Source of the DNA: Bacteroides stercoris ATCC 43183
GTDB taxonomy: Bacteria; Bacteroidota; Bacteroidia; Bacteroidales; Bacteroidaceae
Direction of reading: 5' to 3'
Assembly (NCBI RefSeq): GCF_025147325.1
Contig: NZ_CP102262.1
Span: 1,612,001-1,676,000, forward strand
Length of the DNA: 64,000 nt
A program made the translations under genes and the position numbers. Below are positions 44,006 to 53,600 of the stretch, in pieces (within the stretch, counting starts at the first letter, position 1; the number at the start of each line of letters is the position of its first letter). Below the pieces are notes generated by a model. That model was not told the origin of the DNA. It saw only the letters and a program-made list of their open reading frames with translations, and ran no database searches.

Positions 44006-44261
44006 TATCTTATAATTTTGTTGGTGTAATTACGCGATTTCTTTCAGAATGATAGATTATGCAAAGATACGGGTTATTTGTTAATAACAAAGAATGTGCA
44101 GGGGAAAAAAGAGTCAGAGGGAAGGGATGAAAGGGTTTTGAGGATAGAGAATGACCTTTTAAAGGAAGAGGGACTTGAGGAGTGAGGGGGCAATTATGGG
44201 GATTTTAGTTTTGACACACATTCCTGTAAGATATAAGGCTTTCAGCCTTCTGCTCTGTATG
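44006..44261. other. Leader and spacer between the NfnAB-type gene and serS
   Basis: Contains the promoter at 44064-44093 and then about 160 bp of purine-rich DNA (44100-44200) without a gene or clear repeat. The segment to the right holds the serS terminator. Confidence 0.5.
44064..44093 (-). promoter_or_regulatory. Promoter of the NfnAB-type gene
   Basis: Minus strand TTTG (44093-44090), an 18-bp spacer and TATCTTTG (44071-44064). Confidence 0.74.
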
Positions 44262-44307
44262 AAAGGTGCGTCAGAATAATAGGAATTTTATATTCTGACG
44301 CACCTTT
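44262..44307 (-). terminator. Terminator of serS
   Basis: AAAGGTGCGTCAGAAT (44262-44277) pairs perfectly over 16 bp with ATTCTGACGCACCTTT (44292-44307). It lies 31 bp after the serS stop. Confidence 0.85.
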
Positions 44308-44337
44308 TATTATTTTGAATGAGGAAATGATGTTTCC

Positions 44338-45612
44338 TTAGTCAATCATCTCAAATCCTGTATAGGGAACCAGTGCTTTCGGAATGCGGATACCTTCCGG
44401 TGTCTGGTTGTTTTCCAATAGCGCTGCTACGATACGCGGCAATGCCAGCGCAGAACCGTTCAGTGTATGGCAAAGCTCTGTTTTCTTTTCCGCTGTACGG
44501 TAGCGGCATTTCAGGCGGTTGGCCTGATAAGTGTCGAAGTTGGATACCGAACTTACTTCCAGCCAGCGTTTCTGTGCTTCGGAGTACACCTCGAAGTCGA
44601 AGCAAAGGGCAGCTGTAAAACTCATGTCGCCACCACACAGACGCAGGATGCGATAAGGCAGTTCCAGTTTCTGGAGCAATCCTTCCACATGGTCCAACAT
44701 CTCTTGGTGAGACTCTTTGGAATGTTCCGGCTTGTCGATGCGCACCAATTCTACTTTGGAGAATTCGTGCAGACGGTTCAAGCCGCGTACGTCTTTACCG
44801 TATGAGCCTGCTTCGCGACGGAAACATTGCGTATAAGCGCAGTTTTTGATAGGAAGCTGCTTCTCGTCAAGGATTACATCGCGATAGATATTCGTTACGG
44901 GAACTTCGGCAGTCGGAATCAGATACAAATCGTCCACTTCGCAATGATACATCTGACCCTCTTTGTCGGGCAACTGGCCTGTTCCGTAACCGGAAGCCGC
45001 ATTGACCACTGTCGGCGGCATTATTTCCGTATAGCCCGACTTGCGTGCCTCGTCCAGGAAGAAGTTGATGAGCGCACGTTGGAGCTGTGCGCCTTTTCCT
45101 TTATATACAGGAAAGCCCGCACCCGTGATTTTAACACCCAGGTCAAAGTCTATCAGATCGTATTTCTTGGCCAGTTCCCAGTGTGGAAGCGCATCTTTGG
45201 GAAGTTCGGTTTCCATGCCGCCCATTTTTTCAACCACATTGTCGTCGGCGCCTACACCTTCGGGTACGCTGTCGTAAGGAACATTGGGAATTGTATAGAG
45301 CAGGTTCTGCAGGTCGGTTGCAGCTTGGTCCATTTCTTCCTGCAATGCCTTGTTGGCTTCTTTCAATTCGGCTACACGGTTTTTGGCAGTCTCTGCCTCG
45401 TCTTTCTTGCCCTCTTTCATCAGCATTCCGATAGATTTGGACAGGGAATTGACTTCCGACAGGTTCTTATCTAAGATTGTTTGGGTATTGCGTCGTTTGT
45501 TGTTGGTTTCCAGCACTTGCTCAATGGTTTCTTTGGCGTTTTTGAAGTGCTTTTTCTCCAGTCCGCGGATTACCGCGTCGGTATTGTCTGTAATTTGTTT
45601 AATGGTAAGCAT
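44338..45612 (-). CDS. serS: Seryl-tRNA synthetase
   Basis: A 424-residue class II synthetase. Residues 1-110 form the N-terminal tRNA-binding coiled coil (LDKNLSEVNSLSKSIGMLMKEGKKDEAETAK). The catalytic core has GAGFPVYKGKGAQLQRALINFFLDE, TAEVPVTNIYRDVI, motif 2 in CFRREAGSYGKDVRGLNRLHEFSKVELV near 264-291 and motif 3 in NGSALALPRIVAALLENNQ near 386-404. It charges tRNA-Ser. It has its own promoter, just downstream of the rpmA terminator. Confidence 0.97.
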   Translation of the reverse strand: MLTIKQITDNTDAVIRGLEKKHFKNAKETIEQVLETNNKRRNTQTILDKNLSEVNSLSKSIGMLMKEGKKDEAETAKNRVAELKEANKALQEEMDQAATDLQNLLYTIPNVPYDSVPEGVGADDNVVEKMGGMETELPKDALPHWELAKKYDLIDFDLGVKITGAGFPVYKGKGAQLQRALINFFLDEARKSGYTEIMPPTVVNAASGYGTGQLPDKEGQMYHCEVDDLYLIPTAEVPVTNIYRDVILDEKQLPIKNCAYTQCFRREAGSYGKDVRGLNRLHEFSKVELVRIDKPEHSKESHQEMLDHVEGLLQKLELPYRILRLCGGDMSFTAALCFDFEVYSEAQKRWLEVSSVSNFDTYQANRLKCRYRTAEKKTELCHTLNGSALALPRIVAALLENNQTPEGIRIPKALVPYTGFEMID

Positions 45613-45652
45613 ATCTTATACTTGTTTTTATGATATTCCGGATTTGTGAGGG

Positions 45653-45683
45653 CAAAGATAGTGCAAATCAAAAGTATTACAAA
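45653..45683 (-). promoter_or_regulatory. Promoter of serS
   Basis: Minus strand TTTG (45683-45680), a 19-bp spacer and TATCTTTG (45660-45653), about 40 bp before the ATG. Confidence 0.75.
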
Positions 45684-45716
45684 AAAGAAACTTGCTTATT
45701 TTTGCGCTTAAAAAGA

Positions 45717-45747
45717 AAGGGATGCAATCAGACAGATTGCATCCCTT
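45717..45747 (-). terminator. Terminator of rplU-rpmA
   Basis: AAGGGATGCAATC (45717-45729) pairs perfectly with GATTGCATCCCTT (45735-45747) around a 5-nt loop, with T-rich tails on both strands. Confidence 0.88.
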
Positions 45748-45770
45748 CGCTTTATTTTTTGTCCGGAAAC

Positions 45771-46040
45771 TTATGCTTCTGCATTTTCGGCAGGAATAAC
45801 AGAAACGAATCTTCTGTCTTCTCTACCTACTTTGAACTGTACAGTTCCGTCTACCAAGGCGAAAAGAGTGTGGTCTTTACCCATACCGATGTTGTTACCC
45901 GGATGGAATTCAGTACCTCTTTGACGAACGATGATGTTACCTGCCTTGCAAGCTTCGCCACCAAATATCTTAACGCCTAATCTCTTGCTCTGTGATTCGC
46001 GGCCGTTCTTAGAACTACCGACACCTTTTTTATGTGCCAT
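45771..46040 (-). CDS. rpmA: 50S ribosomal protein L27
   Basis: An 89-residue ribosomal protein starting [20 protein letters not shown], with [30 protein letters not shown] in the core. It begins MAHKKG directly, so no N-terminal extension needs cleavage as in Firmicutes. It binds near the peptidyl-transferase centre. It is co-transcribed with rplU, 23 bp upstream. Confidence 0.98.
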   Translation of the reverse strand: MAHKKGVGSSKNGRESQSKRLGVKIFGGEACKAGNIIVRQRGTEFHPGNNIGMGKDHTLFALVDGTVQFKVGREDRRFVSVIPAENAEA

Positions 46041-46063
46041 TTCTTCTTACTGTTTTAATTTGA

Positions 46064-46381
46064 TTAAGCTACTACTTCCTTAATTGTTAACTCTGTGAAT
46101 TGCTGACGGTGACCGTTCAGTTTGCGATATCCTTTTCTTCTTTTCTTGTGGAAAACAAGAACCTTGTCACCTTTTACCAAACCGGAAACAACTTCGCAAA
46201 CTATCTTTGCGCCTTCTACAGTAGGAGCACCTACAGTGATGTTGCCGTCTTTGTCTACCAAAAGAACTTTCTCGAATTCTACTGTTGCACCGGCTTCAGC
46301 GTTTTGCATGTGGTGTACAAACAGTTTCTTGCCAACTTCTGCTTTGAATTGCTGGCCGTTGATTTCTACAATTGCGTACAT
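46064..46381 (-). CDS. rplU: 50S ribosomal protein L21
   Basis: A 105-residue ribosomal protein: [20 protein letters not shown] at the start, [17 protein letters not shown] in the middle, and [26 protein letters not shown], the RNA-binding basic loop, near the C-terminus. It is first of the rplU-rpmA operon. The leader of about 85 nt may hold autoregulatory structure, but I could not show one. Confidence 0.98.
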   Translation of the reverse strand: MYAIVEINGQQFKAEVGKKLFVHHMQNAEAGATVEFEKVLLVDKDGNITVGAPTVEGAKIVCEVVSGLVKGDKVLVFHKKRRKGYRKLNGHRQQFTELTIKEVVA

Positions 46382-46472
46382 TTCTTATATATAATGTATA
46401 AGTTAGCTCCGTCGGGTGGTCTCTAATCACTTAGAATACACTTAATTAAACCCGGTGCGGAATAATCGGGCA

Positions 46473-46504
46473 CAAAATTACCTCTTTTATTTGGAACGGA
46501 CAAA
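46473..46504 (-). promoter_or_regulatory. Promoter of rplU-rpmA
   Basis: Minus strand TTTG (46504-46501), a 20-bp spacer and TAATTTTG (46480-46473). Confidence 0.7.
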
Positions 46505-46617
46505 TCTTTCTTTCTCTTTTTTTAGACAATTAATATTTCGTGCTTAAACAAATGCTTCTCCATAAGCCGGGATGTTCCGGGAGTGCCGTTAAGCGGTGGA
46601 GATGCGAAGGCTTATTC

Positions 46618-46705
46618 GTTCCATCGTGGAGAACATTCTGTTCCACCGTGGAGGAAATTTTGTTCCACCATGGCAGAACAAAACTTTCTCCATAGCGGAA
46701 CGATT
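46618..46705. repeat. Tandem 22-bp near-palindromic repeats
   Basis: Units start at 46618, 46640, 46662 and, degenerate, 46684, each exactly 22 bp apart. The consensus core GTTCCACCGTGGAGGAAC is close to self-complementary. AT-rich 4-bp linkers separate the cores. Confidence 0.8.
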
Positions 46706-46733
46706 TAATTGTGGCAAGGTATTTCCTTAAGCA

Positions 46734-47486
46734 TTATATAAAGATGAGAAAGCAAAAGAAAGCGGCGAATGCAGCAAAGAGGAGCAGCAGAAGCGCAATG
46801 CGACGTACACTGATGTTCCTTGGGGATGCAGCGGCGGGCAATGGTTCCCGTTCTAACAATTCTTCCAGGCTGCTCATTATTTTCTTGTGCGGGTATTTCT
46901 TCAGTTCTTCGGCGGTGGTCATGCCGTGCGTGATACCTGCAAAATCCACTCCGGCCTTTTGTGCGGTTTCTGCATCTACCGTACTGTCACCGATGTACAG
47001 TGTTTCGGCCTTGGTGACATGGAGTTGCCTGATGGCAAGCAGCAGACCTTCCGGCGATGGTTTGGGCGTTTGCACATCTTCTCCGCCGATGATGATGTCA
47101 AGAAAGTCTTCGGGAAAATGCTGGTCCAGCAACTCCTTGATGCGGTAACGGAATTTGGTGGATATAATTCCGATGCGGGCGCCTGAATCTTTCAAGGCTG
47201 CCAGTACCGACTTGGTTTCAAGGAAAAGCACGGTATTGACGGTCATGTGCGTATCTGCCTCTTTTATATATTCTTTTTTGAACTCAGCCAACTGGCGGGT
47301 ATCGGTTACGCCGGAAAGAATGGAAAAAGATTCTTCCAGCGTTTTGCCGATGGTGCGTTTGATGTCGTTGTCGGTCGGGTGGGTATAGCCGTGGCGGTTC
47401 AGCACGTTGCGGAAACAGGTGACGATGCCGCGTGAAGAATCGGCAAGCGTGTAATCGAAGTCAAAGAGGTAAGTTGTATAGTTCAT
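46734..47486 (-). CDS. HAD-family hydrolase with C-terminal membrane helix
   Basis: The ATG at 47486 (MNYTTYLFDFDYTLADSSRG) gives 250 residues; the longer frame adds an implausible leader. HAD motifs are DFDYTLADSS near residues 9-18 (nucleophile Asp), GIISTKFRYRIKELL near 104-118 and IGDSTVDAETAQKAGVDFAG near 163-182, as in phosphoglycolate phosphatase or pyrophosphatase PpaX relatives. Unusually, the C-terminus adds a basic stretch and one hydrophobic helix (IALLLLLFAAFAAFFCFLIF), so the enzyme is probably tail-anchored in the inner membrane. The substrate is unknown. Confidence 0.85.
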   Translation of the reverse strand: MNYTTYLFDFDYTLADSSRGIVTCFRNVLNRHGYTHPTDNDIKRTIGKTLEESFSILSGVTDTRQLAEFKKEYIKEADTHMTVNTVLFLETKSVLAALKDSGARIGIISTKFRYRIKELLDQHFPEDFLDIIIGGEDVQTPKPSPEGLLLAIRQLHVTKAETLYIGDSTVDAETAQKAGVDFAGITHGMTTAEELKKYPHKKIMSSLEELLEREPLPAAASPRNISVRRIALLLLLFAAFAAFFCFLIFI

Positions 47487-47618
47487 TTGTTTTTTTACGC
47501 AAACATAAATAAAAAACATGAGTTCCGAATGCTTTATCTTGTAGAAAACTTTCTTTATCCGTTTTGGGGGTGCGGACGAAAAAATATGCAAAAAGTGTGA
47601 AAACATACATGTTTTTCT

Positions 47619-47626
47619 TATATTTG
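47619..47626 (+). promoter_or_regulatory. -7 box upstream of the first GH92 gene
   Basis: TATATTTG, 86 bp before the GH92 start. No TTTG at -33 spacing is visible, so the promoter may be weak or activator-dependent. Confidence 0.45.
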
Positions 47627-47711
47627 TATTCGGACATACTTATGGAAATAAGTGTTATTTCATGTTGAGTTGTTTTAATAGGCAGTTTGAATATGTTAAC
47701 CGTATCATATT

Positions 47712-49937
47712 ATGAAAATATTGAGATCCATTTGTACAGTCTTGCCTGTCCTGTTGCTATCCTCTTGTATGCAGCGGGACGCTTTGAAAGTCGCAGACGA
47801 ATGTTATGCAGACTATGTAAATCCGTTTATCGGTACAGATTTTACCGGGAATACATATCCCGGTGCACAGGTTCCCTTCGGCATGGTGCAACTCAGTCCC
47901 GACAACGGGCTTCCCGGTTGGGACCGCATTTCGGGATATTTTTATCCCGACAGTACGATTGCCGGTTTCAGTCACACCCATCTTTCGGGTACAGGGGCGG
48001 GCGATTTGTATGACATTTCCTTCATGCCGGTAACTCTTCCTTATAAGGAGGCTGAAGAACCGTTGGGCATCCATTCCCGGTTCTCGCATGCCGATGAGTC
48101 CGCAAGCGCAGGTTACTATCGCGTGCTCCTGAAAGATTACGATATCAACGTAGAGCTTACCGCAACCGAGCGTTGCGGCATTCAGCGCTATACCTTTCCT
48201 CAGGCTGATGCAGCCGTTATCCTGAATTTGAGGAAAGCCATGAACTGGGACTTTACGGAAGATTCTTATGTAGAGAAAGTGGATTCCGTTACTATTCAGG
48301 GCTATCGTTTTTCTGACGGATGGGCGCGCGGTCAGCGCATCTTTTTCCGTACACGCTTTTCCCGCCCCTTTGAGACGATGCGGCTGGATTCGGCAGCAGT
48401 CCTGAAAGATGGAAAAAGAATCGGGACTTCGGTCATGGCACGTTTTGACTTTAAGACAACAAAGGGAGAACAGCTCCTTGTGAGCACGGCCATTTCGGGG
48501 GTAAGCATGGAAGGGGCAGCACGTAATCTGGCGGCGGAAGTACCTGATGATGATTTCGATAAATACCTTGCTGCCGCACGCAAAAACTGGAACGGGCATT
48601 TGTCACGGATAGAAATCGAGTGCGGCAATCGCGATGAAAAGGTGAAGTTTTACACGGCCCTTTACCACTCGATGCTGGCTCCTACCATCTATGCCGATGT
48701 GGACGGTTCTTATTACGGGCCCGACAGGCAGGTACATAAAGCCGACGGATGGACGAATTACAGCACTTTCTCCTTATGGGATGCGTACCGTGCCTCTCAT
48801 CCGCTTTATACTTATATAGAACCGGCGCGTGTGAACGACATGGTGAAATCCTTCCTTGCCTTTTATGAGCAGAACGGTCGCCTGCCGGTATGGAATTTTT
48901 ATGGCAGTGAAACGGATATGATGATAGGCTATCACTCCGTACCGGTCATTGTGGATGCCTGTCTGAAAGGTATAGGGGATTTTGATGCTAAGAAGGCTTT
49001 GGAGGCTTGCGTGGCTACAGCCAATATGGATGATTATCGGGGTATCGGCCTTTATAAGAAGCATGGATATGTGCCTTACAACGTGACGGATAGCTATAAT
49101 GCAGAGAACTGGTCGCTCTCCAAAACCCTGGAGTATGCTTACGATGATTACTGTATAGCCCGCTTGGCCGAGAAGCTGGGTGAGCGGCAGGTAGCGGATG
49201 AATTCTACAAACGTTCGCAGAATTATAAGAATGTATATAATCCGCAGACATCTTTCATGCAGCCGCGTGATGACAAGGGAGCTTTTATAGACGGTTTCTC
49301 GCCGGATGATTATACGCCGCATATTTGCGAAAGCAACGGTTGGCAGTATTTCTGGTCGGTGCAGCAGGATATTGATGGGCTGATAGCCCTGACCGGCGGG
49401 AAGGAGCGCTTTGCGCAGAAGCTTGACAGTATGTTCACGTACCGCCCTGCCGATGATGAGGAGCTTCCAATTTTCAGTACCGGTATGATAGGGCAGTATG
49501 CGCATGGCAATGAACCGAGCCATCATGTTATTTATCTGTTCAACAAAGTGGGGCAACCCTGGAAAACCCAGAAGTATGCGTCGGAGGTGATGCGTGAGCT
49601 GTATAAGAATACGCCCGCCGGCTTGTGCGGTAATGAGGATTGCGGGCAGATGTCTGCCTGGTATGTATTCAGCGCCATGGGATTCTATCCTGTAAATCCG
49701 GTTGGCGGTGAGTATGAAATAGGTACGCCGCTGTATCCGGAGGTAAGGATGCGGTTGTCCAATGGCAAAACCTTTACGGTTCTTGCTCATGGGGTGAGCG
49801 GGAAGAATAGGTATATCCGGTCGGTGAAGCTCGACGGAAAGCCTTATGACAAAAGTTATATTATGCATGAGCAGATAATGAACGGCAGTATTCTGGAGTT
49901 CGAAATGGGAAGTGAACCCGGAAAAGCATGGTATTGA
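47712..49937 (+). CDS. GH92-family alpha-mannosidase, lipoprotein
   Basis: A 741-residue enzyme with lipoprotein signal MKILRSICTVLPVLLLSSC. The GH92 fold shows VNPFIGTDFTGNTYPGAQVP at the N-terminus, the acid region HICESNGWQYFWSVQQD (Glu540), calcium/substrate motif YAHGNEPSHHVIYLFNKVGQPW and GNEDCGQMSAWYVFSAMGFYPV with the base aspartate. GH92 enzymes are calcium-dependent, inverting exo-alpha-mannosidases. The His-Glu pair that gives alpha-1,2 specificity in BT3990 is absent, so a different linkage preference is likely. It is 19 bp ahead of the ECF sigma gene. Confidence 0.92.
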   Translation: MKILRSICTVLPVLLLSSCMQRDALKVADECYADYVNPFIGTDFTGNTYPGAQVPFGMVQLSPDNGLPGWDRISGYFYPDSTIAGFSHTHLSGTGAGDLYDISFMPVTLPYKEAEEPLGIHSRFSHADESASAGYYRVLLKDYDINVELTATERCGIQRYTFPQADAAVILNLRKAMNWDFTEDSYVEKVDSVTIQGYRFSDGWARGQRIFFRTRFSRPFETMRLDSAAVLKDGKRIGTSVMARFDFKTTKGEQLLVSTAISGVSMEGAARNLAAEVPDDDFDKYLAAARKNWNGHLSRIEIECGNRDEKVKFYTALYHSMLAPTIYADVDGSYYGPDRQVHKADGWTNYSTFSLWDAYRASHPLYTYIEPARVNDMVKSFLAFYEQNGRLPVWNFYGSETDMMIGYHSVPVIVDACLKGIGDFDAKKALEACVATANMDDYRGIGLYKKHGYVPYNVTDSYNAENWSLSKTLEYAYDDYCIARLAEKLGERQVADEFYKRSQNYKNVYNPQTSFMQPRDDKGAFIDGFSPDDYTPHICESNGWQYFWSVQQDIDGLIALTGGKERFAQKLDSMFTYRPADDEELPIFSTGMIGQYAHGNEPSHHVIYLFNKVGQPWKTQKYASEVMRELYKNTPAGLCGNEDCGQMSAWYVFSAMGFYPVNPVGGEYEIGTPLYPEVRMRLSNGKTFTVLAHGVSGKNRYIRSVKLDGKPYDKSYIMHEQIMNGSILEFEMGSEPGKAWY

Positions 49938-49956
49938 GCTTACCTTGAAATAATAT

Positions 49957-50493
49957 ATGGAAGATGAGTTTGACATAGTGTACAGGCAACTTTTCCGGAA
50001 ATACTATGCGAATCTGCTGTTTTATGCAGCGCGCATGGTAGGGGAGGAAGATGCCGAGGATGTGGTGCAGGAAGTGTTTGTGGAGCTCTGGCACAGAAAA
50101 GACAGTGTGACAGTGGGCGAGCAGATACAAGCTTTTCTGTACCGGGCGGTTTATACCCGTGCACTGAATGTGTTGAAACATCGCGACATCAAGAACAGCT
50201 ATGAAGCAGCCATGCAGGAAGTGTACAATAAACGCGCCCTGTTTTACCAGCCGGATGATAACGATGTGCTGAAACGGATAGAAGACCGGGAATTAAGGAA
50301 GCATATCATCAGCGCCATCGACGAATTGCCGGAAAAATGCAAGCTGGTATTTAAGCTCAGCTATTTGCACAATATGAAGAATAAGGATATTGCCGAAGCC
50401 ATGGATGTATCGCTCCGTACGGTAGAGGCTCATATGTATAAGGCATTGAAATTTTTGCGTAGCCGGCTGGAAGGTTATATCCGGAACAAATAG
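49957..50493 (+). CDS. ECF-type RNA polymerase sigma factor
   Basis: A 178-residue sigma-70 family protein. Region 2 (about 10-75) has YYANLLFYAARMVGEEDAEDVVQEVFVELWHRKD, and region 4 (about 120-170) has IDELPEKCKLVFKLSYLHNMKNKDIAEAMDVSLRTVEAHMYKAL. It is of the Bacteroides PUL type, controlled by a FecR-family anti-sigma factor and a SusC-type receptor with an STN domain; both are present downstream. Unusually, fecR is not adjacent but lies beyond susC, susD and GH18. It is probably co-transcribed with the preceding GH92. Confidence 0.94.
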   Translation: MEDEFDIVYRQLFRKYYANLLFYAARMVGEEDAEDVVQEVFVELWHRKDSVTVGEQIQAFLYRAVYTRALNVLKHRDIKNSYEAAMQEVYNKRALFYQPDDNDVLKRIEDRELRKHIISAIDELPEKCKLVFKLSYLHNMKNKDIAEAMDVSLRTVEAHMYKALKFLRSRLEGYIRNK

Positions 50494-50640
50494 CTGTAAG
50501 GTTTTGATTGTAAGATAAATATTTTTTGTTGAAAAAAAAGTGTTTGCTCGCGTAAGTGTTTTCCATAGGTGTGGTTGTTATATTATCGTAGTGAAAAAAT
50601 CTAATATAAAGTAATTAGTTTAATCTTAAAAGAGACAAGT

Positions 50641-53600
50641 ATGAAAAACAAGTATTTGTGCAATTTTCAGAAACTGCTTCGTGCATTTCTTATTTTTGCC
50701 ATGTTTGCAACCTCTTCTCAGATTGCGGCAGCTCAACTGAATGTTGCTTTGTCAAATGCCCGTTTAGGGACTATGATAAAGCAGATCAAGGCGCAGTCCA
50801 AGTACCAATTTTTTTATGATGACAATCTGGCTTCCATTCCTGTACATGCAGTGAATTTGAAGAATGCTTCGTTGGAAACCGTTTTGGACAAGGCGCTCGA
50901 GGGAAAGGGTGTCAGCTATCGCATTGAAGACGGCGTGGTGTATCTTTCTAAAAAAGAAACGCGGACGGCAGTTGCCCAGGTAGCCCAGCAGGCAACTCAC
51001 AAGGTAACGGGAACCGTTACGGATACTACGGGCGAACCGTTGATTGGCGTAAGTATTCAGGAAGTGGGGACTTCCAACGGTGCGATTACGGATATTGACG
51101 GTAATTATACGCTGAATGTTTCGACTCCGTCGGCCAAATTACGTTTCTCTTACATTGGCTATGAAGCGGTAGACATTGATGTAAACGGACAAGCCGCCAT
51201 TAATGTAACGATGAAAGACGACTCGCAGTTATTGCAGGAGGTTGTGGTTACTGCCCTCGGTATCAAGCGCGAGAAGAAGATGCTGGGTTATGCGGTTCAG
51301 GAACTGAAGAGCGATGAACTGAATAAAACCGGCGACCCGTCGGTAACCAGCGCACTGCAAGGTAAGGTGGCAGGTCTTCAAATGAACACCTCGGCTACCG
51401 GCTTGGGCGGTTCTACCAAAATCACCATCCGCGGTAACTCTTCCTTGAGCGACAACAACCAGCCGTTGTGGATTGTAGACGGTGTACCGTTCAGCGATAA
51501 CAATAACAGCGATGCTTCCTTCTATGGTGGTGTAGACCGTGGTGGCGCAGCACTCGACATTAATCCGGATGACATTGAAAGTATTTCCGTGTTGAAAGGA
51601 CCTAATGCGGCAGCTCTTTACGGATCGCGTGCCGGTAACGGTGTTATCCTTGTTACAACCAAGAAAGGTTCCAAGAAAACCGGTTTCGGTGTGCGTTATA
51701 ACGGTAATTTCACCTGGAGCAGTGTAGCGGAAACGCTGGAACAGCAAACCCGTTACGGACAAGGACAAATCGGTGCGAATGGCGGTGCTGAATATACTAC
51801 ATCGGCATCGGGCAGTTGGGGACCTGTTCTTGACGGCAGCCAGCAAAAGGCTTGGAACGGTGAGACATACGCTTACTCCAAGTATGGCAATAAACTGGAG
51901 GATTATTTCGATACCGGTTTCTCTCAAAATCATAACGTATCTGTGAGCAACGGTACGGAAACTTCTCATTATCGTGCTTCTGTCGGTATTTCGGACAGCA
52001 AGGGCGTATTCCCCAATGAAAAACTGAATCGTGTGAATATCGACCTTAATGCCGGTACGGAACTGAATAAGTGGATGTCTATGGACGGTAAAATCTCTTT
52101 GAGCCGCACGAAGGCAACAGACCGTCCGGAGTATGGTAACTACGGTGCAATCAATCAGTTGATGGGTATTCCTCATAATGTCCGTCTGGACGATTTGAAA
52201 CAATATTCTACGGAGAACCGTGTACACAGCAACTGGTATGGTCCTACAGCCGGCATCCGTAATCCTTATTATGTACTGAACCAACGTCACAACAGCGACG
52301 AGCGCTGGCGTGCCTTCGGTTATTATGGAGCTAAAATCAACTTTACCGATTGGTTGCATCTTTCAGCCAAATATGCGTTCGACTACTATCGTACCCGTGT
52401 GGAGAATACCAATGGCGGTGACGGTATCAGCGGAGAATCTTTCCCCAGCCAGATTAAGGATGACAAGATGGATCGCGGTGAAGAGAACTTCTTTGAAAGC
52501 AATGCCGAATTTGTATTGATGGGCGATCGCCAGTTGACTGATAACTTCCGTCTGGGCTTTACTGCCGGCGCTAACTTCATGTATCAGAAATTCGAGAACC
52601 TTACTGCCGGTGTGGGTAATATGCACACTAAAGGATTGTGGATGTTCAATGCTTCCAATCTGCTTCGTACCGCTGCTAATGTGGAACGTGAACGTGCCAT
52701 GAATTCCGTATTCGGTTCGGTACAGATGTCATGGAAGGAATATCTGTCACTCGATATTACGGCCCGTAACGACTGGTCATCTACTTTGCCAAAGGCACAC
52801 AACTCGTTCTTCTATCCCAGCGCCAACTTGAGTTTTGTTATCTCCGACTTTATGAAGAGCATCGACAAACCGTTGCCGTCGTGGGTTACCTTTGCCAAGT
52901 TGCGTCTTTCTGCTGCTCAGGTGGGTAAGGATACGGAACCCTATCAGTTGATAAATACCTATGGTTATAAGTTCGACAACGGTATTCTGGTTCCGGATAA
53001 GAGCAATGTGAAGATGAATGACAATCTGAAACCGGAAATCGCTACCTCTTACGAGGCTGGTCTTGATATGAAATTCTTTAATAACCGTTTGGGTTTTGAC
53101 TTCACTTACTATTATAGCAAGACTAAGAACCAGATTATGAAAGTGCCCGCAGCGGCTCCCTGGAGTGGCGGACAATGGGTAAATGCCGGTTTGATTACCA
53201 ATCAGGGTGTGGAGTTGATGCTTTATTCTACAATTGTGGATACCAAAGACTTTACGTTCGATTTGAATGTGAATATTGCTCATAACGTATCTAAGGTGAA
53301 AGAATTGGCACCGGATGCTAATGTGAACTACCTGTTCTTTAACGGTGACAACAACTTCCCCGTTAACGTAGGTGCACGTGCCGGAGAAAAACTGGGTGAA
53401 ATCTATGCTCAGAAACTGTACAAACGCGATGACAGCGGTAATATCATTATCGGTGAGAACGGTTTGCCTCAGACAATCAACGATGAGAAGGAACGCGTAA
53501 ACAATCCTATCGGCAATATTCAGCCTGATTTGACTATGTCCGTATCTCCTACCTTTACTTATAAGGGAATTACCTTGTCGGCAATGTTCGATATGAAATT

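Larger units (their letters stand above)
46382..46733. other. Intergenic region between rplU and the HAD gene
   Basis: No gene on either strand. It contains the rplU leader and promoter (to 46504), a plain AT-rich stretch, then the 22-bp tandem repeats at 46618-46705 in the 3' region of the HAD gene. Confidence 0.6.

Noticed and set aside
46618..46705. CRISPR array
   Set aside because: The units are 22 bp apart with only about 4 bp between cores, so there are no spacers, and no cas genes are present.
48774..49976. 400-codon frame antisense to GH92
   Set aside because: A shadow of the GH92 gene. Similar long shadows occur opposite susC (51229-52359) and the second GH92 (59993-61255).
50494..50640. 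ECF-sigma promoter ahead of susC
   Set aside because: The 147 bp are AT-rich with GTTG- and CGTA-like words, but with a single locus I cannot separate a true -35/-10 pair from chance.
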